Below are positions 18,704-28,248 of a DNA stretch of 64,000 bases, piece by piece. The first letter of the stretch is position 1; each line of letters starts with the position of its first letter. The notes under the pieces were generated by a model. That model searched no databases. It was not told where the DNA came from and was given only the letters and a program-made list of their open reading frames with translations. The DNA comes from Bacteroidota bacterium (GTDB lineage: Bacteria; Bacteroidota; Bacteroidia; Bacteroidales; Bacteroidaceae), in contig JAFABV010000092.1 in the NCBI GenBank assembly GCA_023425865.1, positions 8,245-72,244 on the forward strand, given 5' to 3'. The position numbers were made by a program, and so were the translations under genes.

Positions 18704-20992
18704 TTACTTGTATTTTTTTACACGAGCGTCGTTGATGGTTCCTTTCCAGTTCATGCCAAACGCAAAGTCGTAAGCATGTCCTTCACTATCAACATACGGT
18801 GTCATGTCGCGGGGTACATCTTCTTTTTGAGCCTCTACCGTGAACATATCTTTTGGAAACTGCATGGGTAGCAATCCCGATGGTTCGTGCTTACCGCTTA
18901 CGATATCGAGCACAGCCTGTGCTTGTGTCTCAAAATCGATGATTACGGCATCAACCAATGGCTCTACTTCTGCCAGCACGCACGGCTTGAAGCATTTCAC
19001 TGAGAGCACAACAGGCTTATTTCCCATCAACTTACGAGTATCGCTCACCAATTGTGCGTCGGAGGTATTGTAAGATGTGAACGATTTCCCTTTGTATGAA
19101 CGGTTATCGCTCTTCTCGAAAGTATCGCCGCCGGCAATACTACTGTCGCGTGCTGTTGTGGCCGTATACTTTCCATACTGTAAAGAAATGGGCAAATAGC
19201 CATTACCTCCAGCAGCCACATCGTCATCGCTATAACCAGTTCCACCATTTGGACTCTCTATAAAGACCAGTGCGAAATCGGCTTCCATGGGATTGTCTAC
19301 CACATGATAATAGCGTTTTACCAAATCCATGTTCACCGGGTACATTGTAGTGTCGGGTGCTTGAACACCCCACCAATCGGGCACGCCTTTCACAAAGCGT
19401 TTCGGCACATACACCTTGAGGCGTTTGTTTTGGAGTGGCAATACGCCGCCTTTATTCTTCAGCATCACGATACTCTTCAGCTGTGCCTCATAGCCTGCTT
19501 TCATATATTCTGAGCAACCCACGATACGCTGGCTCTCAGCAGGGTTGATGTAAGGATTTTCAAACAGTCCGGTGCGGAAGATGTTAATCAAAAGGCGTAT
19601 GGCAGACTGTTCGAATCGTTGACGTGCCGACAACGTCCCAAACTCATCTTTCCACATTTGATACGCTTGGAGCACCGGCTGTTTATCGTTATTGCCGCCA
19701 AACTGGTCGACACCGGCCTTCAGTATTTCGTAATGACGCTGTGCCACGCTCAGGTTTTCTACGCCCCAGCACTTTCCCTCAAACTTTGAAACACCACTGA
19801 CATCGGCTGTTATCATCCAATCGGTGCATACTACTCCATCGAAACCGTAGCGTTTGCGCAGCAAGTCGGTGATGATGTAACGGTTATAGCTGTTACCACG
19901 GTTTGAGCCTGAACCGCCATTCTGTTGATAAGATATGGTGTAATAAGGCATTACGCTGGCCGCCATCTGAGTGCCCCCTTGTAGTTTGAACGCCCCCTCG
20001 GTAAAGGGTAGCAACATGGTCTGAAGGTTATTACCTGGATAAACGGCGTACTTACCATAATCGAAATGCGCATCTCGTCCTCCTTCTTCGGGACCGCCGC
20101 CAGGCCAGTGTTTCACCATCGCGTTAACACTGAACATGCCCCATCCGCCGTTATTGTCCTCACTCGACTGGAATCCGTCGCAATATGCACGTGCCATATC
20201 GACGGCAAGCGAGGGATCCTCGCCAAAGGTGCCGTTTACGCGGCTCCATCGAGGTTCGCTGGCCAGGTCTATCTGCGGAGAGAGTGCTGTGGCGATGCCC
20301 AACGCACGATATTCGTGTGAGGCTATAGAACCAAACTGTCTTACCACTGTAGGGTCGAATGTGGCAGCCAGCCCTAATTGTCCAGGCCAGAGAGAAATCT
20401 GTCCGCCAGCACCAGCATTGTATTCAGCGTTTACCGTTGCGCTGTTGCGTGGGTCAGAAGAGTTGTTGGCAGGAATGCCGTGCCCAATACCCTCACATAG
20501 AGCCTGAACATTGTTGTTCCACTCTGCAGCCACGGCAGGTGACTCCACGTGGGTGATAAGCACATGTCGCAGATTGTCTTGTACCAGAAATTTGCGCTGT
20601 GCGTCGCTAATATCAGATACACGTGCGCCGCTCTTAGAGAACGGTTGTCCGTGATAAGTGCTCGAACCAAATCCAGATTCCGCTGCGGGGATAGACTGAT
20701 GTGCACTGTAGAGCATCAATCCGGCAATTTCTTCGATTGATAACTGTCGTGCCAGATCCTGGGCACGTTCACGTGCTGGCAGTCGCCAGTCCTCATAGGG
20801 GTCCAACTTACCGTTGCGGTTCAGGTCCTTGAACTTCAGTCCATCCTTATTAAGAACCTTCACGCCCGACAGTTCAGAGTATCCCAGTGTGGGACCTCCC
20901 TTTTGCTTCACGATAGTATAAGTTTTTGTCTGTTGGGCTGCCAATGGTAGTGTGGTCATCCCAAGGAGCAATGCTGTTATGATATGTTTCAT
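18704..20992 (-). CDS. glycoside hydrolase family 3 enzyme (no FnIII domain)
   Basis: A 762-residue exported enzyme (signal peptide 1-19). After an unusual N-terminal stretch with a dockerin/EF-hand-like DLNRNGKLDPYEDW (about 57-70), the GH3 barrel has VKHWPGGG (about 289-296) and nucleophile Asp391 in VVCTDWMIT. The second sandwich domain follows, but the fibronectin-like C-terminal domain of BglX-type enzymes is absent. That layout is typical of a distinct Bacteroidetes exo-beta-glucosidase subgroup. It is the last gene of the operon and overlaps the GH78-like gene by 4 bp. Confidence 0.9.
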   Translation of the reverse strand: MKHIITALLLGMTTLPLAAQQTKTYTIVKQKGGPTLGYSELSGVKVLNKDGLKFKDLNRNGKLDPYEDWRLPARERAQDLARQLSIEEIAGLMLYSAHQSIPAAESGFGSSTYHGQPFSKSGARVSDISDAQRKFLVQDNLRHVLITHVESPAVAAEWNNNVQALCEGIGHGIPANNSSDPRNSATVNAEYNAGAGGQISLWPGQLGLAATFDPTVVRQFGSIASHEYRALGIATALSPQIDLASEPRWSRVNGTFGEDPSLAVDMARAYCDGFQSSEDNNGGWGMFSVNAMVKHWPGGGPEEGGRDAHFDYGKYAVYPGNNLQTMLLPFTEGAFKLQGGTQMAASVMPYYTISYQQNGGSGSNRGNSYNRYIITDLLRKRYGFDGVVCTDWMITADVSGVSKFEGKCWGVENLSVAQRHYEILKAGVDQFGGNNDKQPVLQAYQMWKDEFGTLSARQRFEQSAIRLLINIFRTGLFENPYINPAESQRIVGCSEYMKAGYEAQLKSIVMLKNKGGVLPLQNKRLKVYVPKRFVKGVPDWWGVQAPDTTMYPVNMDLVKRYYHVVDNPMEADFALVFIESPNGGTGYSDDDVAAGGNGYLPISLQYGKYTATTARDSSIAGGDTFEKSDNRSYKGKSFTSYNTSDAQLVSDTRKLMGNKPVVLSVKCFKPCVLAEVEPLVDAVIIDFETQAQAVLDIVSGKHEPSGLLPMQFPKDMFTVEAQKEDVPRDMTPYVDSEGHAYDFAFGMNWKGTINDARVKKYK

Positions 20993-22641
20993 TTCTGAAA
21001 GATTTCTGGATAGTTAACGATGAAATAAACGGGCGTACAGCTCCACGCGTGACAGTAACTATTGAGCAGCGTGTAGCCATTGTAAGAGGAGAACAACTGA
21101 TTGTCAGGCGAATAATATTCCCAGAAGGTGTCAGCCCCCAGACGCACCATGCCTCCCCAATATTGCTCTACATAATCGCGGGCTTCTTGCTTCATTCCAC
21201 AATGCAACATGGCAGCAATGAGGAAGTGGGTGGCATAGGGTGTTCCGGGCTTGATGACCGATGGATTATTCAGTACGTTGTGGATTGCTGTCACGGCTTC
21301 CTTTCTACTGATCAGATTGCCCAGCACAGCCCAAGTCGTTGCCGTGAACGACTGCTGACGGTCCTTGCCGCTCACTACAATCTGGTTTTTGGCATCCCAA
21401 TAAGCCTTCCTGCCTGCTTTGCGCATACGCTTTGCCTGGTCGGCAAACGCAGAGACTTCTGAAGATTTGCCCAGCTGCTGTGCGATATCGCATAGGCGGT
21501 CGATGACATAGGGCAAATACCCTTGGATGGCGGCATGAGTGTCGAGTGTGGTAGGAGCCCAGTCGAAGAAAACGATAGAGAATGGCATGCCTTTGAACTG
21601 ATAATTGGTATTAGCATATAGCGACTGCTGGTTGACGGCTTCTTGCAATACGGCTTCAACTTGCCGACGTGCCACAGGCCATAAGTCGGCAACGGTGGCT
21701 CGGTCGGATGTTGCCTGGAGATAGTCAGCAAGGGTGAGCACATACGACAGCGCGTAATCTACGAAAAACGTATGTTGCGCATGAGGATATGGATATTCAA
21801 CCATATTGGAATAGAGTAATCCATTTTCCGGGTTGGCAAGTCCCGCGAGGAGATAGAGACAGCGTTTGGTTAAGTCGAACTGTTTATAGGAAGCGGAATT
21901 TGCCAGTGCTTGAAGGTAGAGGTCGCCCATCCAGAGTCGTTGGTCGCGCTTGGGACCATCTTCGAATACCCCCTGCATACAGTCGCGTAAGGTGTTCTGT
22001 GACACGCGCACGATGTCTTTGAATATCTGCGGTGTACTTTCGGCCAAACGTGTATGTGAATCTGCGGCAGACGTGGTGGCCTGGAAAGTGATGCTGTCGA
22101 AACAAAAATCACTGTAGATGCTTGTGCCTATAGCCTCGATCTTCATATAGCGGGCAGCAATGCGACGGTTGAAAACAAACGTGCCGTCGTAGCCTACATC
22201 GCAGATAAAATCTTGCAACCATCCCCGGCTAAGACTTCCCGTGAAAGGCTCTATCGGCAGGGCGAGGTCGCTGGGAACCTCACCAAACGTTACCTTGAAG
22301 CGCAACATGGCATCCTGCATGCCTTCGATATCGCGTAACTTGAACTGAACGTGGCCGACGAGATGTTCGCCAAAATCAACAATAACCTCCTTTTTCTGCT
22401 TAAACGACTTGCTGTAGAGCTCGTTCAGTGAACCGCTCTCCACAGCCTTGTAGCCTTGGAAGGCTGTGGGGTCGGCAACAATCTCGACTTGTCGTAAGGG
22501 ATGGTGTTCCGTGACGTTGAGCTTGGGTTTACATGCTTCGGCCTGTTGCATCCAGTGGTCTTGCTGGGCTTTGGTATAATATTGTGGGAATGCGCTGCAC
22601 GCAATGCAAAGCAACATCCCAGTGAATATGTATTTTTTCAT
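20989..22641 (-). CDS. GH78-like alpha-L-rhamnosidase/six-hairpin glycosidase
   Basis: A 550-residue exported protein with a signal peptide (1-19). An N-terminal beta-sandwich region (about 85-205) precedes an (alpha/alpha)6 domain opening with the family signature DGPKRDQRLWMGD (about 226-238), which holds acidic residues used in GH78 catalysis. At 550 residues it is shorter than classic rhamnosidases (700-1000), so it may lack accessory sandwich domains. It probably removes rhamnose or a related deoxy-sugar from plant polysaccharides or glycosides. It follows a long intercistronic hairpin at 22658. Confidence 0.78.
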   Translation of the reverse strand: MKKYIFTGMLLCIACSAFPQYYTKAQQDHWMQQAEACKPKLNVTEHHPLRQVEIVADPTAFQGYKAVESGSLNELYSKSFKQKKEVIVDFGEHLVGHVQFKLRDIEGMQDAMLRFKVTFGEVPSDLALPIEPFTGSLSRGWLQDFICDVGYDGTFVFNRRIAARYMKIEAIGTSIYSDFCFDSITFQATTSAADSHTRLAESTPQIFKDIVRVSQNTLRDCMQGVFEDGPKRDQRLWMGDLYLQALANSASYKQFDLTKRCLYLLAGLANPENGLLYSNMVEYPYPHAQHTFFVDYALSYVLTLADYLQATSDRATVADLWPVARRQVEAVLQEAVNQQSLYANTNYQFKGMPFSIVFFDWAPTTLDTHAAIQGYLPYVIDRLCDIAQQLGKSSEVSAFADQAKRMRKAGRKAYWDAKNQIVVSGKDRQQSFTATTWAVLGNLISRKEAVTAIHNVLNNPSVIKPGTPYATHFLIAAMLHCGMKQEARDYVEQYWGGMVRLGADTFWEYYSPDNQLFSSYNGYTLLNSYCHAWSCTPVYFIVNYPEIFQK

Positions 22642-22657
22642 TGTAGGTAAAGAAAGT

Positions 22658-22693
22658 ACCTTCTACCCTGTTCACCGGAACAAGGCAGAAGGT
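22658..22693 (-). promoter_or_regulatory. intercistronic hairpin in glycosidase operon
   Basis: A 36-nt inverted repeat (ACCTTCTACCCTGTTC pairing with GAACAAGGCAGAAGGT, two mismatches, loop ACCG) in the 77-bp gap between the esterase and GH78-like genes. There is no T-run, so it is more likely an mRNA processing or stability element than a terminator. Confidence 0.5.
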
Positions 22694-22718
22694 GGAGTTA
22701 TTAAGTATTAATCCTGAA

Positions 22719-24347
22719 TTACTTTTCAGTAGAACGCGCCATCTTTGCCTGAATAAACTGGTCAATCTGACGGTAACGAGCCTCGACTTTGGCTGATCGG
22801 GCTTGCTTGCTGTCCACATCGATCATCATCACTGGTGGCACCTCACCATTATTATTATAGGTGTCCCACTGAGGCAGGCCAAGACCGTTGGGGTTACCAT
22901 ACTTCACGAAGTTGATGTACATCTGCTGAAAAATCTCAGATACAGCATAGTCTTTTGCCGTCCAAGGGAATGCCGTATTGGTCGAGAGGTTGCCCATAGC
23001 ATACTCTATATCGGTAGCGTGCAGCGCGGCAAGTGCCTCTGGCTCTTTGGGAGTATCATCTGCCACATCGACGGTCCCCCCTGCCAAACCAGGTCGTTTG
23101 TTCTTTAGTTGCATGTTTGGCCGTGGATGGCAGTAAATATACCGATACACTGGTTTGGTACTGCTTTGTCTAACCATATCAGCCCATTTCCATGTGGCAT
23201 AAGCAATGAAGTAATCGCCACCCAGTTCGTATCCAGGAAGCCCTAATATATCGGCGTCGGAATTGATGTCGTACAGACGGTAAATGGTTTCGGCATCGGT
23301 CCCAAAGAAGTTCTCTATCATGGGCGCGAACGTTTCTTTCGTTGGGGCTTTGCCTCCGGCAAAGACAGCCAAAGGCAATTCTCCGTTATTGTTTCCCAAG
23401 AGCGCTGGAACCTGAGCTTGTTCACCTCGTGCAATGGTGCTATCAGGTAGTTCGGTAAGAAATATTCCATCGATGCATTTTGTGCCTTCGGCAAACTTTC
23501 CGTCGTTGAGTTTCTCAAGCTCGTCGGCTGGAATGGAACGCATATCTTTCAATGTCTTCAGTTTGTTGCGCTTAGACCAGTCGGCTCCAATCTGTTCTGA
23601 AGCTTTCAACGAGATAGGGGCTGCATTACTGACCACAGCGCCGCTCGAACACATATACCCCCCGAGGAGATTACGTGTCAATGGAGAAACCGTGAGTGCA
23701 CATACCGACTGTGAGCCTGCCGACTCGCCATTAATGGTAATACGTTTGGGATCGCCACCAAAGGCAGCAATGTTGTCGTAAACCCAACGAATGGCCGCAG
23801 CCTGGTCAAGCCACCCTTGATTACCATTGCATCCCCCTTCTTTAGATAGCAATGGATGTGAGAAGAATCCGAAAATGCCCTCACGATAGTTGGCTGTCAC
23901 TACGATGATGCCACCTCTACGTGCAAGGCGTAGTCCTTGATAGCGTGCTTCAGAACCACTGCCCGACGCAAGTCCGCCACCGTTAAAGTAGATGAGTACC
24001 GGCAGTTTATCGGCCGCACTGTGGGCAGGCGTCCATACATTCAGATACAGACAGTCTTCGCTCTGCTTTGGACCTTCGAAAACCATATCACCGAAGGCAT
24101 TGTGCTGAATAGGGTCATTGCCAAACGCTTTTGCCATCCGAACGCCCGTCCAGGGTTTTACGGGTTGTGGCGCTTTCCAGCGCAATTCGCCTACTGGGGG
24201 TAACGCATATGGTATGCCCCGGTATATCTTGACGCCAGAAGAATCGACGCCTTCTACTGTTCCGTCGCGGAAAGTAACCTGGGGACCATGTTGAGCCATC
24301 GCGCCCAACGAAAAGAACAATGTAAGGATCAAAAAGATTTTTTTCAT
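22719..24347 (-). CDS. type B carboxylesterase
   Basis: A 542-residue exported esterase (signal peptide 1-18) of the alpha/beta hydrolase fold. The oxyanion-hole segment YFNGGGLASGSG lies near 120-131, catalytic Ser209 is in NGESAGSQS, and an acidic residue plus a late His complete the triad. Such enzymes act on ester-linked groups of polysaccharides or phenolic esters; here the neighbours (GH3, GH78-like) suggest removal of acyl groups from a plant glycoside. Specificity is not readable. Confidence 0.88.
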   Translation of the reverse strand: MKKIFLILTLFFSLGAMAQHGPQVTFRDGTVEGVDSSGVKIYRGIPYALPPVGELRWKAPQPVKPWTGVRMAKAFGNDPIQHNAFGDMVFEGPKQSEDCLYLNVWTPAHSAADKLPVLIYFNGGGLASGSGSEARYQGLRLARRGGIIVVTANYREGIFGFFSHPLLSKEGGCNGNQGWLDQAAAIRWVYDNIAAFGGDPKRITINGESAGSQSVCALTVSPLTRNLLGGYMCSSGAVVSNAAPISLKASEQIGADWSKRNKLKTLKDMRSIPADELEKLNDGKFAEGTKCIDGIFLTELPDSTIARGEQAQVPALLGNNNGELPLAVFAGGKAPTKETFAPMIENFFGTDAETIYRLYDINSDADILGLPGYELGGDYFIAYATWKWADMVRQSSTKPVYRYIYCHPRPNMQLKNKRPGLAGGTVDVADDTPKEPEALAALHATDIEYAMGNLSTNTAFPWTAKDYAVSEIFQQMYINFVKYGNPNGLGLPQWDTYNNNGEVPPVMMIDVDSKQARSAKVEARYRQIDQFIQAKMARSTEK

Positions 24348-24400
24348 GTCGATTGTATTTATTTTAGGTAAGCACGTAGTAAGGCAGTTACTTGCTTTAT

Positions 24401-25927
24401 TTATTTTACTGTGACTACTACTCTATGATAACGTGTCAATGGCATGGATGACACATCTGTAGCCGAGAGAATGATATGGATGGTCTGTCCATGTTGCGCG
24501 TCCTTAGGCACGGTGAACTGTACGGTAGGAGAGGTTGTGCGCTTCAGCTCAACTGCTCTGGGATAAGTTCCTACATTGAACTGCCACCATTTCAGCAAAA
24601 CCTTATTATCGTCAGGGTCTTTTACTGTTGCCTTAATGCTCACCAACTGTCCGGGCGCTACGGTGAGTTGTTCAGGCGCGGATATGACGGGCTCGTGATT
24701 GGCATCCTTGAAAGCAGGAGTAACTGCCCAAGTATAACGCGTAGCCAGGCCGTTCATGTATGCTGGAAAGAAATCAAAATCGATGTAGGCGCTGTCTATT
24801 GCAGTCTGTGCTGTAGGATTGAAGTCGGCAGTGACGTTCTTGTCAGTGTGTACATCGCGCCCGTTCCATCCGCCCCACGAAGGGTCTTCATCTGCGCGCA
24901 GCCCATTATCGATGAGGTTGAGGAAAGAGTAGGTGTCACCCTCTCCAAGAAAAGAGCCTTTGGGTTCTGTGCCCAGCACACCATCTACGTATCCCAGCGC
25001 CTGCAACTCATCCTTGGTTTTGTTGGCCTCGCCAAAGCAGTCGCACACATCTCCCTTGACCAATTGTTTACCATCACCCCACACGCGTGTCTGCTCTCCC
25101 ATAACACCTTTTGAAGAGACATTACTCCACATCCATTCTGGACTGTAATAAGGCTTCTCCTCGGACGAAGCGTTCAGCTGAGGGTAATAACTGATCTTTA
25201 GTTTGGTCTGACTACCCTTGAGTACAGTGACATCAGGCCACACGGGCTGTATATAACAAGGATAAGAGCCATCCTGGTCGAGTGCCATGCATATTACGAG
25301 TTTCTGGCTTATTTTCTGCTTAAGCTGTACCCAGTCGGCATGTGAGCTATACGTTTCTTCAATAGATTTTAGTGCTCTGGCCAGTGTACTCGCTCCACCC
25401 CAAACAGCCACATAAAGCTTGCCTGGCACATTGTCGAGCAGACACTGCTTAATGAGATCGCTGCCCGGAGTATCGTGAGTATAATCTCCTTCGAAGTCGA
25501 TGTTGCCATAGCGAACGATGGATCTAAGGTATTCTGGCGTGGGATATCCCTCATGATGCACTTTCAGGTTGTCATAACTTTGGGCATAGGCTTCCACCAC
25601 AGCTTCTATATGTCCATTGCTCCAGCGCCATGTATCGCGGTATCCGAAATCTTTTTGCAGAAAACTGCTCTCTGTAACATGGCGGCGTTCGGCCGTACCG
25701 TTACCCTTCCAGTGATACCGACTGCTTGCGCATATCAGGCCGTCGACCTTGAAGTCGCATGAACGAAGCAGAAAATGAATCAGCGAGTTATTGTCATCGC
25801 ATTCAGGGTCAGTCGTGATGATGATCCTTGGCTTGGGCTGTGCCGCCTGCCCGAAGACAGGGTTCAGCAAGCCCAAGCATAATGCGAACAAACCAATATG
25901 CTGTTGTATGAATTTTAATGCAGACAT
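24401..25927 (-). CDS. DUF1593 protein (nucleoside hydrolase-like, cellulose-binding Sde182 type)
   Basis: A 508-residue exported protein (signal peptide about 1-28). The N-terminal domain starts PRIIITTDPECDDNNSL (about 33-49), an Asp cluster like the metal site of nucleoside hydrolases, and is followed by the DUF1593 body. The C-terminal 100 residues (from about 405, PEQLTVAPGQLVSIKATVKDPDD) form an Ig-like beta-sandwich. The family includes Saccharophagus Sde182, described as cellulose-binding; the catalytic role is unclear. It lies 18 bp before the esterase-side genes in a dense operon. Confidence 0.82.
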   Translation of the reverse strand: MSALKFIQQHIGLFALCLGLLNPVFGQAAQPKPRIIITTDPECDDNNSLIHFLLRSCDFKVDGLICASSRYHWKGNGTAERRHVTESSFLQKDFGYRDTWRWSNGHIEAVVEAYAQSYDNLKVHHEGYPTPEYLRSIVRYGNIDFEGDYTHDTPGSDLIKQCLLDNVPGKLYVAVWGGASTLARALKSIEETYSSHADWVQLKQKISQKLVICMALDQDGSYPCYIQPVWPDVTVLKGSQTKLKISYYPQLNASSEEKPYYSPEWMWSNVSSKGVMGEQTRVWGDGKQLVKGDVCDCFGEANKTKDELQALGYVDGVLGTEPKGSFLGEGDTYSFLNLIDNGLRADEDPSWGGWNGRDVHTDKNVTADFNPTAQTAIDSAYIDFDFFPAYMNGLATRYTWAVTPAFKDANHEPVISAPEQLTVAPGQLVSIKATVKDPDDNKVLLKWWQFNVGTYPRAVELKRTTSPTVQFTVPKDAQHGQTIHIILSATDVSSMPLTRYHRVVVTVK

Positions 25928-25944
25928 ATTTAATGGTATATGGG

Positions 25945-28215
25945 TTAGAAATTGATATGGGTAGCAAACTCAACCGTGAACGGACGTATGTAGCTTCCCG
26001 CCATCACGTAGTTCTTATACGCCGATACATCTTCGAGCAAGTCGGCTGCGCCAATCGAGCCTGAGCATCCTTTCTGATTGAAGAAGTTGATGACATTGAC
26101 CGAGAAGTTGACATGCTTGTTCAGGTTGTAGTCTACACCGCCAAAGGTTTCCCACCGCCCGTTGAAATAGAGCGTATTGGTCTTGTTGATGTATTGCTTG
26201 CTTTGGTAGCGGAAGCTTGCCCATATACGGAACTTGCTGAACATATAGCTCGGGTCAAGTTCTATGATGGTCTTGCTTACACCAGTGGTGATCTTGTCTG
26301 AGAAATCGTAGCTCTTTGAGGTGCCATCAGAGAAATTGGCTGTCATGTTGAAGTTCTTGTACTTGGGGTTCTGCAAGGTAAGCAAGCCGTGGAAAGTGAA
26401 TCCCTTGACAGGAGTGAGCACCACGTCTGTTGTTCATCCCATGGTCTGCACATCGTTGGTGATTGGAATAGTAACCACGTCTGAAGCGTCGTTAGGGTTG
26501 GTGAACTGGGTACGGCTCTTATAGTTGCTCTGGCTGATAAGTGATACTTGGGAAACCAGTTTCATCCATGGAGTGTTATAGAAAATTCCGGCACGTCCTA
26601 AATGAATGTTCACGGCATCGAGCACAGGGGCGTATGGCCCTGCAAAGTCTTGAGAGTTGGGGTGTTGCATGGCGTACACATATTCAGCCAGCAATCCGAA
26701 TCCATGACTGATGGTGTATCTTCCGCTCAATGTAGCGGCCGGATTCATCCACGTATGACTGAAGGAGGTCAGCTTGCCTTTGTTCACGCTGTAATTGATA
26801 GTACGCACATTTTCCGCATAGGTAGGCGTCTGATCGGTGGCGTTGAGATATGCCAGAGCGTCCTCTCCACCAATAGAATAAAGTTCGGCGCGTACTCCAG
26901 CCGAGAGCGACAACCGATGGTTCACTTGCCAGTCATCGCTGGCATAAAGCGCAAACTTGGTCTCGTGAGAGTCGTAGTACTCACCACCGGTGTTGGCGGC
27001 AAACTCCATCGTGCCATTATGAAGCAGCCAGGCAGGGTCGGCTTCAACGGTATGTGTCAGGATTCCGGTACTTGCCTTGATGCCCTGACGATCCCAGAAG
27101 ATGTTGGCCCCCAGACGCCACTTGTGTGCCTGGTTGCCGCTCTTGCCGGTAAGCTCGGCCGTGGTGAGCCAATCGCGCTCGTAACCAATGTCTCTCAGCA
27201 TGTATCGGCTGTTATAATAGCCTGTATACACATCGCCAGCCTTATGTCCATTGAAGTCATAGGCATAAGTATACCCAGAAGTGGCGGTGGCTTCGCCTAC
27301 ACCGGCAAGAGCCATAGTGGTATAATAAGAGTTGGCATAGTTGTACTTAGACACAACGTTCAGATTCATGCCATTAAGAAATGTGTAGTTGAAGTTTGCC
27401 GTCACGGCATTGTTCATGGCATGTGTGCCGCCTACTCTGCTTATGGTCTTGGTTTCGCCGGTCATCACATCTACATAGGTTATCTGGCCGTTTCCTGGCA
27501 GGAAGCCATCGTGGCCGAGACTGAAGCCGTTAAACTCTTTGACACTGCCATCGCCAACATAGATAAACGGACCATAGGCATCACTCATCGATTTGTTGTA
27601 AACATAACGATAGAAGATATTGAACTTGCCCCTGCCATTTGCCCAGATCTTGGACAGAGAGGCTTTGATGAGTCGCATATCGCTTGCATACTGCGCGTCG
27701 GCAAGTTTGTTCGACCCAGGGTCGTGGTTGATGTATGCGCCAATAGAATATCTCCAACCTTTGGCAATGGGTCCCGCCAACGAGAGGTCGAAGGTCTGCT
27801 TGTTAAAGATGTTGGTCACATAATTGACATGTCCCTCGAATTTATCTCCGCCAACACGTGTGTCCGACAAGACCGTGTAGTTCACTTGTCCGCTGGTGAT
27901 GGCACTCTCACCCAGTGACATGAGTCCCATGCTGCCGTGCTGCGCGGTGCCTGTCCAATAAAGGAATGGCAGGCAGGGCCAAATGTTGTACGATACCGGC
28001 AGGCCATCTTCTTTGATGGCTGCTGACAGACTTGCTGGCAAGCCGATAGAGATTTGTCGGGGTTGGTTGTCGGCAGAGGCATTAAGCATTACGTTGCGGT
28101 TCTTCACCTCTTTGTTGTCGGGAACAGAGTCGCGGTCTGTCGGTGTCTGAGCCGTTACTACCATGGGAAGTGTAGCCAATGCCATCATAGTGGCAGATAG
28201 TTTTTTGATGTTCAT
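25945..28215 (-). pseudogene. TonB-dependent receptor interrupted by in-frame TGA
   Basis: An outer membrane receptor of SusC/TonB type with a signal peptide (1-22), read as 593 codons (to 26434), an in-frame TGA at 26434-26436, and 162 more codons in the same frame to 25945. The sequence around it is TMG-stop-TTDVVLTP. In related receptors I expect Trp here, so one TGG to TGA change would explain it. The downstream part contains the last barrel strands and the C-terminal Phe (ATHINF) needed for membrane insertion, so the 593-residue product should be non-functional unless the stop is read through. No SusD partner is encoded nearby. Confidence 0.85.
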
Positions 28216-28248
28216 AGAAATGGTTATTAATAGATTTGGGTAGATATA

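Noticed and set aside
26434..26436. Genetic code change (TGA read as Trp) as explanation for the receptor stop
   Set aside because: Many other genes in the window use TGA as their natural stop (for example azlC, azlD), so general reassignment is excluded; a local mutation or sequencing error is simpler.
26602..27918. 438-codon plus-strand frame opposite the TonB receptor
   Set aside because: Lies entirely on the opposite strand of the receptor; no recognisable domain, no promoter or start context.
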